In this document: piece by piece, positions 17,101-25,058 of the stretch | How the letters are laid out: each line of letters opens with the position of its first letter | How positions within the stretch are numbered: the stretch's first letter is position 1 | DNA from: Alicycliphilus sp. UBA6560 | GTDB taxonomy: Bacteria > Pseudomonadota > Gammaproteobacteria > Burkholderiales > Burkholderiaceae_C | Reading direction: 5' to 3' | Assembly (NCBI GenBank): GCA_002434305.1 | Contig: DJJU01000007.1 | Span: forward strand, 184,648 to 248,647 | Length of the DNA: 64,000 nucleotides | Program-made: the position numbers and the translations under genes | Notes under the pieces: generated by a model | The model's database searches: none | The model's input: the letters and a program-made list of their open reading frames with translations, nothing else | What the model was told of the DNA's origin: nothing

Positions 17101-20053
17101 CGTACTCGCGCAGCGCGGCGCCGGTGTGCGACGTGGGGTGCTGGCGCACGTCCTCGGGCGTGCCCTCGGCCACCAGCCGGCCGCCGGCGTCGCCGCCGTC
17201 CGGCCCCAGGTCGATGATCCAGTCGCTGGCCCGGATGACGTCCAGGTTGTGCTCGATCAGCACCAGCGAGTGGCCGGCGTCCAGCAGCTTCCTCAGCGCG
17301 CGCATCAGCTTGGCGATGTCGTCGAAGTGCAGGCCGGTGGTGGGCTCGTCGAACAAAAACAGCGTGCCCTTCTTCGACAGCGCCTGGCGCGACTTGGACG
17401 CGCTGCGCGCCGCCTCGGCCAAAAAGCCGGCGAGCTTCAGGCGCTGCGCCTCGCCGCCGGACAGCGTGGGCACGGGCTGGCCCAGGCGCACGTATTCCAA
17501 TCCCACATCGACGATGGGCTGCAGGGCGCGGATCACGTCGCGGTCGCTGGCGAAGCACTGGGCCGCCTCGGCCACGGTCAGCTCCAGCACGTCGGCCACG
17601 CTCAGAAGCCGGCCGCCGCGCTCGATGCGCACTTCCAGCACCTCGGGCCGGTAGCGCTTGCCGTCGCAGTCGGGGCAGCGCAGGTAGACGTCGGACAGGA
17701 ACTGCATCTCCACGTGCTCGAAGCCCGAGCCGCCGCAGGTCGGGCAGCGCCCGTCGCCGGAGTTGAAGCTGAACTTGGCCGCCGTGTAGCCGCGCTCGCG
17801 CGCCAGCGGCGAGACGGCGAACAGCTCGCGGATGGTGTCCCACGCGCCCACGTAGCTGACCGGGTTGGAGCGCGCCGTCTTGCCGATGGGCGACTGGTCG
17901 ACGAACACCACGTCGGCCAGGTGGTCCGCGCCCAGCAGGCGGTCGTGCACGCCGGGCGATTCGGTGGCCTTGCCGAAGTGGCGCATCAGCGCCGGCGCCA
18001 GCACGTCCTGGATCAGCGTGGACTTGCCCGAGCCCGACACGCCGGTCACGGTGACCAGGCGCTGCAGCGGGAAGTCCACTGTCACGTCCTGCAGGTTGTG
18101 CTCGCGCGCGCCCTCCAGCACCAGGCGCGGGGTGGATTCGGCCACTTGGCGGCGCACGCCGGCGCCCACCTGGCGGCGCCCGCCCAGGTACTGGCCGGTC
18201 AGCGTGTCGGCACGGCGCAGCGCGGCCACCGGGCCGTCGAAGACGATGCGCCCGCCCTGCTCGCCCGGGCCGGGGCCGAAGTCCAGCACCCGGTCGGCGG
18301 CCAGCATGACGGCCGGGTCGTGTTCGACCACCACCAGGGTGTTGCCGGCATCGCGCAGGCGCAGCATGGCCTCGGTGATGCGGTGCATGTCGCGCGGGTG
18401 CAGGCCGATGCTGGGCTCGTCCAGCACGAACAGGGTATTGACCAGCGAGGTGCCCAGGGCCGTGGTCAGGTTGATGCGCTGCACCTCGCCGCCGGACAGG
18501 GTGCGGCTTTGGCGGTCCAGCGTCAGGTAGCCCAGGCCGGAGTCGGTCAGGTAGCGCAGGCGGGCCTGGATCTCCTCCAGGATGAGCCGCAGCGCCTGCT
18601 GGTCGCCGGCCTCGTCGGCCGCCGGCGCCTGCTGCGCCTGCGCGCCCAGCAGGGCGAAGAAGCGCCGCAGCCGCTCGATGGGCAGCAGCATCAGGTCGTG
18701 CAGGCACAGCCCGGGCAGGGCTTCGAGCTGCCCACGCGTCCACGCCGTGCCGCGCGGCAGGAAGCGCCGGTCCGGCGGCAGCACGGCGTCGGCGTCCTGC
18801 TTGCCGCCCACGCGCCACAGCAGGCTGTCGCCCTTGAGGCGGGCGCCGGCGCAGTCCGGGCAGGTGGTGTAGCTGCGGTACTTGGACAAGAGCACGCGGA
18901 TGTGCATCTTGTAGGCCTTGCTCTCCAGGTATTCGAAGAACCGGCGGATGCCGTACCACTGCTTGTTCCAGTTGCCATTCTTGAAGCCGGGCGTGCCCTC
19001 GATGACCCAGTGCCGCTGCTCGTCGGTCAGCTTGTACCAGGGCGTGTCGCGCGGGATGCCGGCCACCTCGGCGTGGCGCATCAGGTCGTCCTGCGCTTCC
19101 TTCCAGGCCGGCGTCTGGATGGTCTTGATGGCACCGGCGCGCAGGGTCAGGCGCTGGTCGGGCACGACCAGGCCCCAGTCCACGCCGATCACGCGGCCGA
19201 AGCCCCGGCAGGTCTCGCACGCGCCGGCGGGCGAGTTGAAGCTGAACATCGAGGGAATGGGCTCGGCGTAGCGCAGGTCGCTCTCGGGGCAGTGCAGGCC
19301 GGTGGAGAACTTCCAGACCGGAGGCTCGCCGCCCTCCTTGCCTTCGTCCAGCACGTACACCGCCAGGCGCCCGCCGCCACGGTGCAGCGCGGCCTCAATG
19401 GCCTCCAACACCCGGGCGCGCTCGGCGCCCAGCACGCGGAAGCGGTCTGCCACCACGTCCAGCACCTTCTTGGGGCCGCTGGGCGTGGCCAGCTCGCGCT
19501 CGGCCTGCACCCGGGTGTAGCCGCTGGCGGACAGCCATTGCTGCACCTCGTCGGCCGTGGTGCCGGCCGGCAGTTCGACGGAAAAGGTGACGGCCAAGCG
19601 CGGGTCGCCGGCCTGGCGGGCGCGCTCCAGCAGCTCGGCGTAGATGCTGTCGGGCGAATCGTGGCGCACCGGCAGGGCGGTGGCCCGGTCGAACAGCTGG
19701 GCGGCGCGGGCGAACAACAGCTTCAGGTGGTCGTTCAGCTCGGTCATCGTGCCCACGGTGGAGCGCGAGCTGCGCACCGGGTTGGTCTGGTCGATGGCAA
19801 TGGCCGGCGGCACGCCCTCCACCTTGTCCACGGCCGGCTTGTCCATGCGGTCCAGGAACTGGCGCGCGTAGGCGCTGAAGGTTTCCACGTAGCGGCGCTG
19901 GCCTTCGGCGTAGAGGGTGTCGAACACCAGGCTGGACTTGCCTGAGCCGCTCACCCCGGTGACTACCGTGAGTTCGCCGGTGCGGATGTCCAGGTCGATG
20001 TTCTTGAGGTTGTGCTGGCGTGCACCGTGGATGCGGATCAGTCCGTGGGTCAT
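14195..20053 (-). CDS. uvrA: Tandem (double-length) UvrA, excinuclease ABC subunit A-like
   Basis: The protein has 1952 residues, about twice a normal UvrA (940). Four ABC ATPase modules are visible. Walker A GVSGSGKS occurs at 33-40, about 672, about 1045 and about 1631. Signature LSGGE(A/V)QR occurs four times. Six pairs of CxxC zinc-finger elements are present, including CPDCDGKRY and CEVCHGARF. The second UvrA begins around residue 1020, and an Ala/Lys/Thr-rich linker lies at about 1545-1600. UvrA recognises bulky DNA lesions as a dimer, so this chain may be an intramolecular dimer. The start MTHGLIRIHGARQHN at 20053 fits the family. Its DNA-repair role versus a drug-resistance-like UvrA2 role cannot be decided. 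Repeat-A sequences are embedded in two linkers. Confidence 0.93.
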   Translation of the reverse strand: MTHGLIRIHGARQHNLKNIDLDIRTGELTVVTGVSGSGKSSLVFDTLYAEGQRRYVETFSAYARQFLDRMDKPAVDKVEGVPPAIAIDQTNPVRSSRSTVGTMTELNDHLKLLFARAAQLFDRATALPVRHDSPDSIYAELLERARQAGDPRLAVTFSVELPAGTTADEVQQWLSASGYTRVQAERELATPSGPKKVLDVVADRFRVLGAERARVLEAIEAALHRGGGRLAVYVLDEGKEGGEPPVWKFSTGLHCPESDLRYAEPIPSMFSFNSPAGACETCRGFGRVIGVDWGLVVPDQRLTLRAGAIKTIQTPAWKEAQDDLMRHAEVAGIPRDTPWYKLTDEQRHWVIEGTPGFKNGNWNKQWYGIRRFFEYLESKAYKMHIRVLLSKYRSYTTCPDCAGARLKGDSLLWRVGGKQDADAVLPPDRRFLPRGTAWTRGQLEALPGLCLHDLMLLPIERLRRFFALLGAQAQQAPAADEAGDQQALRLILEEIQARLRYLTDSGLGYLTLDRQSRTLSGGEVQRINLTTALGTSLVNTLFVLDEPSIGLHPRDMHRITEAMLRLRDAGNTLVVVEHDPAVMLAADRVLDFGPGPGEQGGRIVFDGPVAALRRADTLTGQYLGGRRQVGAGVRRQVAESTPRLVLEGAREHNLQDVTVDFPLQRLVTVTGVSGSGKSTLIQDVLAPALMRHFGKATESPGVHDRLLGADHLADVVFVDQSPIGKTARSNPVSYVGAWDTIRELFAVSPLARERGYTAAKFSFNSGDGRCPTCGGSGFEHVEMQFLSDVYLRCPDCDGKRYRPEVLEVRIERGGRLLSVADVLELTVAEAAQCFASDRDVIRALQPIVDVGLEYVRLGQPVPTLSGGEAQRLKLAGFLAEAARSASKSRQALSKKGTLFLFDEPTTGLHFDDIAKLMRALRKLLDAGHSLVLIEHNLDVIRASDWIIDLGPDGGDAGGRLVAEGTPEDVRQHPTSHTGAALREYEQALGEGGHSAQEAAAALQRSELLALTSKAPGAENAIEIVNAKEHNLKHLNVSIPRGKFNVVTGVSGSGKSTLAFDILFNEGQRRYLESLNAYARSIVQPAGRPEVDAVYGIPPTVAIEQRLSRGGRKSTVGTTTEVWHYLRLLYVKLGVQHCVHDGAPVQPQTMESIAAQLLTQFRGQCIGLMAPLVLNRKGVYTELADWARPRGYTHLRVDGEFLPTTGFPRLDRFKEHTVELPVASVRIDAAHEDELRTHLAKALELGKGVVHVLSGIEGLEAALHDGLPTAGIGRVAAFSTKRACPVCATSYAELDPRLFSYNSKHGWCPDCVGTGVQLTREQRSVLDDSAPFDKTQGREQTFAEPEVDDLEDRACPTCEGTRLNAVARAVLFAGTPITGVARLSVHQVRAWIDTLQLSGREQEIARDLIPEIKSRLDFLQEVGLSYLTLDRGAPTLSGGEAQRIRLAAQLGSNLQGVCYVLDEPTIGLHARDNGILLNALTLLGDKGNTLVVVEHDEDTIRRADHIIDIGPSAGKRGGRLVAQGSVADIEAAPDSQTGRYLLHAMRHPQQARRPVLPGAAAAKSIAASADEPGASASKPTKSRKKQAPAATETIATEAAPAWLTVYGARLHNLQQVDARVPLKRLVAVTGVSGSGKSTLARDVLLANVQAWVQQRATKAGRDAMDAGKSPPLVGCTGLSGFESIDRVLEVDQTPIGKTPRSCPATYIGFWDTIRKLFAETLEAKARGYAAGRFSFNTGAGRCPACEGQGMRTIEMSFLPDVKVPCEVCHGARFNPETLAVTWRGKNIGDVLQMEVDEAVEFFASMPAIAHPLQLLKDVGLGYLTLGQPSPTLSGGEAQRIKLVTELTKVRDEVGRRGQKAPHTLYVLDEPTVGLHMADVHRLIRVLHRLVDGGHSVLVIEHDLDVIAEADWVIDLGPEGGSGGGRIVAAATPEEVVRLGTHTGVALAPVLARA
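15272..15372. repeat. Repeat family A copy e, in the UvrA linker
   Basis: Two opposed half copies, CTATAGTTTCAGTAGCTGCTG (cropped) and AGCGCTGGCAGCTATGC, flank about 45 bases. They are translated in frame as the Ala/Thr/Ser-rich linker of the tandem UvrA. Confidence 0.6.
16990..17046. repeat. Repeat family A copy f, between the two UvrA halves
   Basis: CCTGGCGCTTTGCTGG followed by TAAGCGCCAGCAGCTCAC is a recognisable family member. It encodes SELLALTSKAPGAENA at the junction of the two UvrA units. Confidence 0.6.
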
Positions 20054-20085
20054 GAGTGCAGTTATGGGGGCGAGGGGCGAAAATT

Positions 20086-20102
20086 CTATGGAAACACCAT
20101 AG
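20086..20102. promoter_or_regulatory. Inverted repeat between divergent uvrA and binding-protein genes
   Basis: CTATGG and CCATAG are separated by five bases (AAACA). The position, 33 bases before the uvrA start and 97 before the divergent gene, suits an operator, but no regulator is known. It is not a LexA-type CTGT-N8-ACAG site. Confidence 0.3.
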
Positions 20103-20198
20103 TCCCTGCCGGACTCATGTGCCGCGAGCGCAAGCGGTATCGCACACACTCTCTTACACTCTGCGCAATCCCTTTCCTGCGGCAACGGAGACCCTCCC

Positions 20199-21341
20199 AT
20201 GAAGACGAAGTCTTGGAATCACCTCTTGCGCCGGCAGCTGGTCGGCGCCGCCCTGGCGCTGGGCCTGTCTGCCTTGGCGGCGCCGCTGGCGCAGGCCCAG
20301 CTGCTCGTGGGACAGTCGGTGGGCGTCACGGGGTCGGCGGCGGCCACGGTCAAGGAATCGATGCTGGGCGCCCAGCTCTACCTGGACCAGGTGAACGCCC
20401 GCGGCGGTGTGAACGGCCAGACCATCGAAGTGGTCACGCTGGACGACAAGTTCGACCCCAAGCTGACGCTGGAAAACACCCGCACGCTCATCGAGGACAA
20501 GGGCGTGCTGGCGCTGTTCATGACGCGCGGCACGCCGCACACGCTGGGCATCCTTCCGCTGCTGGACCAGCACGGCGTGCCGCTGGTGGGCCCCTCTACC
20601 GGCGCCATGGCACTGCACGAGCCGGTACGCAGGAACATCTTCAACATCCGCGCGCCCTACCAGCGCGAGGTGCAAAAAGCCATCGCCCACCTGTCGCTGC
20701 TGGGTGTGCAGCGCATCGGCGTGGTGCACGTGGACGACGGCTTCGGCGAAGACGCCCTGGCCGGCGCGCAAAAGGGCTTTGCCGCCAACCGGCTGCAGGC
20801 GCTGTTCGTGGAGAAGTTCGACCGCGCCAAGCCGGACTTTTCCGCCATCGCGCCGCGCGTGCGTGCCCAGGAGCCGCAGGCCGTGATCTTCATCGGCACC
20901 GGCGCGGCGGTGGTGGATGGCATCAAGGCCCTGCGCGCCGCGGGCGTGGGCGGCCAGATCGTGACGCTGTCCAACAACGCCTCGGGCGGCTTCGTCCAGG
21001 CCCTGGGCGACCAGGCGCGCGGCGTGGTGGTGTCGCAGGTCTTCCCGTCCGAGCGCTCGCTGAGCTACGCCGTCATCAAGGAGGCCATTGGCCTGGCACG
21101 CGCCCAGGGTAAGGACCTGACGCCGGCGATGGTCGAGGGCTTCGTGAACGCCAAGGTTCTTGTCGAAGGCCTGCGCCGTGCCGGCCCCAAGCCGGACCGC
21201 TCCCGCCTGCACGCCGCCCTGGAGAGCCTGAGCCGCTACGACCTGGGCGGGCTGGAGCTGAGCTACAGCAGCGCGGACCACACCGGGCTGGATTTCGCCG
21301 ACCTGTCCATCATCGGCATGGACGGGCGCTTCCAGCGCTGA
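20199..21341 (+). CDS. ABC transporter substrate-binding protein, branched-chain amino acid (LivK) type, orphan
   Basis: The protein has 380 residues. A signal peptide (about 1-34, hydrophobic core VGAALALGLSALAAPLA ending AQA) is followed by a type I periplasmic-binding fold beginning LLVGQSVGVTGSAAATV, with the characteristic VTLDDKFDP and TRGTPHTL ligand-loop segments. The class delivers amino acids, amides or aromatic acids to Liv-type permeases. No permease or ATPase gene is adjacent, so it may share a transporter encoded elsewhere, or act as a sensor. Start ATG at 20199, divergent from uvrA. No clear terminator follows. Confidence 0.85.
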   Translation: MKTKSWNHLLRRQLVGAALALGLSALAAPLAQAQLLVGQSVGVTGSAAATVKESMLGAQLYLDQVNARGGVNGQTIEVVTLDDKFDPKLTLENTRTLIEDKGVLALFMTRGTPHTLGILPLLDQHGVPLVGPSTGAMALHEPVRRNIFNIRAPYQREVQKAIAHLSLLGVQRIGVVHVDDGFGEDALAGAQKGFAANRLQALFVEKFDRAKPDFSAIAPRVRAQEPQAVIFIGTGAAVVDGIKALRAAGVGGQIVTLSNNASGGFVQALGDQARGVVVSQVFPSERSLSYAVIKEAIGLARAQGKDLTPAMVEGFVNAKVLVEGLRRAGPKPDRSRLHAALESLSRYDLGGLELSYSSADHTGLDFADLSIIGMDGRFQR

Positions 21342-21588
21342 CGGGCGCCGCCCGGCGGCTGGCCGTCCCGCCTGCCCGCAGGCAGCAGCCGCTTCATGCA
21401 AGCCCGAACCCTCTTGCCCCGCCGCCGCCTGCGGGTCCTGCTGCCCACCTCCGCCGTGCTGGCGGCCTGAGACGGGCGTGCGCCCCGCGCTGGCCCCGTC
21501 GCGCCGGACGTGCGGGCGCTGGCGCCGGTCGACCCCTGCCTGCGTTCCGGTCAGGTACCTGCCAACGCCCAGAGGTGGAGCCACTGAA

Positions 21589-21640
21589 AGGCTACTGAAA
21601 CAATAGCTGCTGCCGCTTACTGGACAAGGGCTGGGGGCCA
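21589..21640. repeat. Repeat family A copy g (REP-like)
   Basis: ACTGAAACAATAGCTGCTGC is followed by CGCTTACTGGACAAGGGCT. It is most similar to copy a. Confidence 0.65.
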
Positions 21641-21698
21641 AAAAGGCTGGTATTTACGATCCTGGCCGCCCACGCTTGCCAGATGGTGCGACGGCATG

Positions 21699-21728
21699 AA
21701 AAAAGGCCTCACACATGCGTGTGAGGCC
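21699..21728 (-). terminator. Terminator of the porin gene
   Basis: The perfect stem GGCCTCACAC/GTGTGAGGCC has a four-base loop and is followed by six T residues on the minus strand, 68 bases after the porin stop. Confidence 0.92.
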
Positions 21729-21796
21729 TCGTTGCCAGCCGATCCGGCCGCGAGCGGCTCAGACCAGCGTTGCGGGCAGCTTGCGCTGCCGCGGCA

Positions 21797-22783
21797 TCAG
21801 AAGTTGTGGCGAACGCCCACGGCGAAGGAGCTGAAGTCAGCGCCAGCAGCGCCGGTCATGTAATCAGCGCCGGACTTGTTGTCCACCTTCGTGTAGAAGG
21901 CGTAGGCCTTGGTGCGCTTGCTCAGGTTGTAGTTGTAGGCCAGGGTCCACTGCGTGGCGGAGCTGTCAGCCAGGTTTTCCCACTTGGCAGCACGGCCCAC
22001 GTTCACGTGGAACTCGGAGGCGCCCATCATGTAGGCCAGAGCCACGCGATAGTTGTTGCGGGTGCCCAGCACGTCTTGGTCATTGCGCTGGTAGTAGCCG
22101 CCAACCACGAACTGACCCATGGTGTACAGGGCGCGCAGGCCCAGCTGCTTGTTGTCGTCGACCTGGCTGTAGCCGGCGCCCAGGTTCAGGGCACCGATGT
22201 TGTAGTTGGCGGCCAGGTCGTAGCCGTTCTTGCCACCGGAGGTCTGCTCATGCAGGTTCACGGATGCGTCCAGCGTGAAGCCGCCCAGGCTGGGGGTGCG
22301 GTAGCCGATCTTGTTCTTGGTGCTCAGGCCGCCGAACCACACGGGGTCGTAGTAGAAGGCGTCGGAGGACGTGCCCGTGTCATGGTTGTGCATGCTCACG
22401 TAGTCGGCGGTGGCGTAGTACGACTCGGGCGTGAAGTTGCCCAGGCGGATCATGCCGAAACCACCCGACAGGTTCACTTCGCTCTGACGGGCAAAGGACA
22501 TGCCGGTCGTGGGGTGGGTCCAGCCGGAGCCCGTGCCGTCGTCGGAGTTGAAGCCGCTTTCCAGCTGGAAGCCGGCCTTCAGGCCGCCGCCCAGGTCTTC
22601 CGTGCCCTTGAAGCCGAAGCGCGAGGAGTTGTTCTGCATCACGGTGCGGCTGTCGTCACCAACCTTCTGGCGCTCGACGGAGGTGTTCACGCGGCCATAC
22701 AGCGTCACGCTGCTTTGGGCGAAGACGGCGGAGGTGCCCAGCAGGGCGACGGCTGCCAGCAGCAGACGATTTGCTTTTTGCAT
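21797..22783 (-). CDS. Gram-negative porin (Omp32/Neisseria-type trimeric porin)
   Basis: The protein has 328 residues. Signal peptide MQKANRLLLAAVALLGTSAV-FA ends before QSSVTLYGRVNTSV, the standard first strand of betaproteobacterial porins. The interior alternates short amphipathic strands such as SSRFGFKGTEDLGGGLKAGFQLE and ARQSEVNLSGGFGMIRLGN. The chain ends AVGVRHNF with the C-terminal Phe needed for outer-membrane insertion. Size and features fit a 16-strand porin like Comamonas/Delftia Omp32, which is anion-selective. Start ATG at 22783 follows AAGGAAAGCAA. Codon choice is less GC-extreme than in neighbouring genes, as expected for high expression. Confidence 0.93.
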   Translation of the reverse strand: MQKANRLLLAAVALLGTSAVFAQSSVTLYGRVNTSVERQKVGDDSRTVMQNNSSRFGFKGTEDLGGGLKAGFQLESGFNSDDGTGSGWTHPTTGMSFARQSEVNLSGGFGMIRLGNFTPESYYATADYVSMHNHDTGTSSDAFYYDPVWFGGLSTKNKIGYRTPSLGGFTLDASVNLHEQTSGGKNGYDLAANYNIGALNLGAGYSQVDDNKQLGLRALYTMGQFVVGGYYQRNDQDVLGTRNNYRVALAYMMGASEFHVNVGRAAKWENLADSSATQWTLAYNYNLSKRTKAYAFYTKVDNKSGADYMTGAAGADFSSFAVGVRHNF

Positions 22784-22979
22784 TTGCTTTCCTTGATTGC
22801 TTGTGTCCATCGGGTGGTAGGCACTGCTTTGCCGCCTGCATCGGGCCGGTTTGCGCCATGTGCGACTACGGCACAAATTCTAGGTGCTAGACCCCGGGCT
22901 ATCACACTGGAATGTCCAGCTGATCACGGGCGTGATGTTTTACCGCCACAGCCACCGTCTTTCAGCCGGCTGTGACAAG

Positions 22980-23003
22980 AAAACGGGCCCTTGCGGGGCC
23001 CGT
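22980..23003 (-). terminator. Terminator of the MFS transporter gene
   Basis: ACGGGCCC and GGGCCCGT form an eight-base stem with a five-base loop and a short T-run on the minus strand, 46 bases after the transporter stop. Confidence 0.75.
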
Positions 23004-23048
23004 TGCGGCCGGGGCGCGGCGACGCGCCCCGGAGTATTGGAAACGATC

Positions 23049-24740
23049 TCAGTCGTCCGCGTAGATGTCCACGTCCTTGGTTTCGGGCAGGAACAGCGTG
23101 CCGATCACGGCCGTCATGCCGGCGATGACGATGGGATACCACAGGCCGCTGTACATGTTGCCGGCCGAGGCCACCAGGGCGAACGAGGTGGTGGGCAGCA
23201 GGCCGCCGAACCAGCCGTTGCCGATGTGGTAGGGCAGGCTCATGGAGGTGTAGCGGATGCGGGTGGGGAACAGCTCCACCAGCATGGCGGCGATGGGGCC
23301 GTAGACCATGGTCACCAGGATCACCAGGTAGCTCAGGATGACCAGCACCATCAGCTTGTTGATCTTGGCCGGGTCGGCCTTCGTCGGGTAGCCGGCCAGT
23401 TTCAGGTCCTCGGCCATTTCCTTCTTGAAGGCGGCGATGGCGGCGGTGCTGTCAGCGTCGAACTTGTGGTTGACCACCGTACCCACGGGGGCGGTGACGG
23501 TCTTGTCGCCGATCTTGACCACCGCGGGCGAGCCTGCGGGGCCGGCCACGTTGTCGTAGCTCACCGAGTTCTGCACCAGGTAGCGCTTGGCGATGTCGCA
23601 CGAGCTCTTGAAGTCGATCTCGCGGGCCACGGGGTTGCCCTGGAAGGAGCAGGTGGTCGGGTCGGCCGTGACGACCACGCCGGCCGTGGCCTGGGCGCGG
23701 GCCAGGTCGGGGTTGGCGGCTTCGGTCAGCGCCTTGAACACCGGGAAGTAGGTCAGCACGGCCAGCACGCAACCCAGCATGATGATGGGCTTGCGGCCGA
23801 TCTTGTCCGACAGCGAGCCGAAGATCACGAAGAAGGGCGTGCCGATCAGCAGGGCCGCGGCGATCATCAGGTTGGCCGTGACGGCGTCCACCTTCAGCTG
23901 CTGCGTCAGGAAGAACAGCGCGTAGAACTGGCCCGTGTACCAGACAACGGCCTGGCCGGCGGTCAGGCCCACCAGCGCCAGGATCACGATCTTCAGGTTC
24001 TTCCACTGGCCGAAGGACTCGGACAGAGGTGCCTTGGAGGTCTTACCCTCGGCCTTCATCTTCTGGAAGGCAGGCGACTCGGACAGGGACAGGCGGATCC
24101 ACACCGACACGCCCAACAGCAGGATGGAGACCAGGAACGGGATGCGCCAGCCCCAGTCGTTGAACACCGCTTCACCCATGATGGTGCGGGTGCCCAGGAT
24201 GACCAGCAGCGACAGGAACAGGCCCAGCGTGGCCGTCGTCTGGATCCAGGAGGTGTAGGCGCCGCGGCGGCCGTTGGGCGCGTGCTCGGCCACGTAGGTG
24301 GCGGCGCCGCCGTACTCACCGCCCAGGGCCAGGCCCTGCAGCATGCGCAGCACGATCAGGATCACCGGTGCGGCCATGCCGATGGAGGCATAGGAGGGCA
24401 GCACGCCGACGACGAAGGTCGAGACGCCCATGATCAGGATGGTCACCAGGAAGGTGTACTTGCGCCCGATCATGTCGCCCAGGCGGCCGAACACCAGGGC
24501 ACCGAACGGCCGCACCAGGAAGCCGGCCGCAAAGGCCAGCAGCGCGAAGATGAAGGCCGCGCCCGCATCCAGCCCGCTGAAGAACTGCTTGGCGATGATG
24601 GCCGCCAGCGAGCCGTAGAGGTAGAAGTCGTACCACTCGAAGACGGTGCCGAGGGACGAGGCGAAGATCACCTTCTTCTCTTCCGCCGACATCGGCCGGT
24701 GCGCGGGCTTGGCGGCCAGCGTTGCGGTGTGGGTAGCCAT
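23049..24740 (-). CDS. MFS transporter, metabolite:H+ symporter (MHS) type with a large loop insert
   Basis: The protein has 563 residues, longer than the usual 430-450. The N-terminal half shows the MHS signature SSLGTVFEWYDFYLYGSLA, GRLGDMIGRKYTF and RMLQGLALGGEYGGA. The second half has GSLSDKIGRKPII, and the chain ends FLPETKDVDIYADD. About 125 hydrophilic residues (roughly 345-470, with two Cys in TTCSFQGN and SSCDIAK) are inserted before the last helices and probably form a loop outside the membrane core. Relatives carry organic acids or osmolytes by proton symport; the substrate here is unknown. Start ATG at 24740 follows GGAGACAACGC. Confidence 0.88.
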   Translation of the reverse strand: MATHTATLAAKPAHRPMSAEEKKVIFASSLGTVFEWYDFYLYGSLAAIIAKQFFSGLDAGAAFIFALLAFAAGFLVRPFGALVFGRLGDMIGRKYTFLVTILIMGVSTFVVGVLPSYASIGMAAPVILIVLRMLQGLALGGEYGGAATYVAEHAPNGRRGAYTSWIQTTATLGLFLSLLVILGTRTIMGEAVFNDWGWRIPFLVSILLLGVSVWIRLSLSESPAFQKMKAEGKTSKAPLSESFGQWKNLKIVILALVGLTAGQAVVWYTGQFYALFFLTQQLKVDAVTANLMIAAALLIGTPFFVIFGSLSDKIGRKPIIMLGCVLAVLTYFPVFKALTEAANPDLARAQATAGVVVTADPTTCSFQGNPVAREIDFKSSCDIAKRYLVQNSVSYDNVAGPAGSPAVVKIGDKTVTAPVGTVVNHKFDADSTAAIAAFKKEMAEDLKLAGYPTKADPAKINKLMVLVILSYLVILVTMVYGPIAAMLVELFPTRIRYTSMSLPYHIGNGWFGGLLPTTSFALVASAGNMYSGLWYPIVIAGMTAVIGTLFLPETKDVDIYADD

Positions 24741-24926
24741 GCGTTGTCTCCTGCGTTGTAAGGATGAATGTCCAAAAATTGATGCCTGCAGACACGCGCC
24801 ACATCCAGGGCGGAAACGTGCGCTGTAGTGCTCGGTGGCGCAATATCGATGGGCGATCTGACCGAAAACTGACATGCGGGCAGGGCTTCCGGGCGCCTCG
24901 CTTACGCCGTCCTGACAACATCCGTG

Positions 24927-24946
24927 GCAACCCTTGGGTTGCTTTT
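24927..24946 (+). terminator. Orphan plus-strand terminator
   Basis: GCAACCC and GGGTTGC form a perfect seven-base stem with a TT loop, followed by TTTTCTTC. No annotated plus-strand gene lies upstream within 3.5 kb. Confidence 0.65.
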
Positions 24947-25022
24947 CTTCATGCGGGAAATGCCCCGCCCGGGCCAGCGGGCGAGTCCCGCCGGCGTCAG
25001 AAAACCAGGGTTAACCCGCCAT

Positions 25023-25058
25023 AAAAAACAAGGGTTTGCCCCGCATAGGACAAACCCT
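25023..25058 (-). terminator. Terminator of the ten-gene leucine operon
   Basis: AGGGTTTG and CAAACCCT form an eight-base stem with a 12-base loop and a T6 run on the minus strand, downstream of the gene ending at 25110. Confidence 0.8.

Larger units (their letters stand above)
21342..21796. other. 455-bp gene-poor gap after the orphan binding protein
   Basis: It contains a repeat-family-A copy (21589-21640), a 10-bp palindrome CAGGTACCTG (21552-21561) and the porin terminator (21699-21728). A 24-codon plus-strand frame (MQARTLLPRRRLRVLLPTSA, then VLAA and stop) at 21396-21470 looks like the start of a signal peptide cut short by a stop. It may be a remnant of a lost gene. I see no credible intact gene. 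Confidence 0.5.

Noticed and set aside
17075..19945. 956-codon plus-strand open frame opposite uvrA
   Set aside because: It is the complement of the tandem UvrA gene in a GC-rich genome; the product is low-complexity and has no recognisable motif, while the minus strand encodes clear ABC ATPase domains.
20053..20200. Upstream extension of UvrA to 20200
   Set aside because: The extra 49 residues overlap the divergent promoter region and are not part of the UvrA family; MTHGLIRIHG is the normal start.
21552..21561. CAGGTACCTG palindrome considered as a further MocR site
   Set aside because: It lacks the full CTGTACCTG arm and lies downstream of a gene, far from a promoter; it is probably chance.
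25031..25058. Short inverted repeats near 25.0 kb considered as a CRISPR or attachment site
   Set aside because: There are only hairpins with T-runs, no repeated spacer structure and no integrase or cas gene; a terminator explains them.
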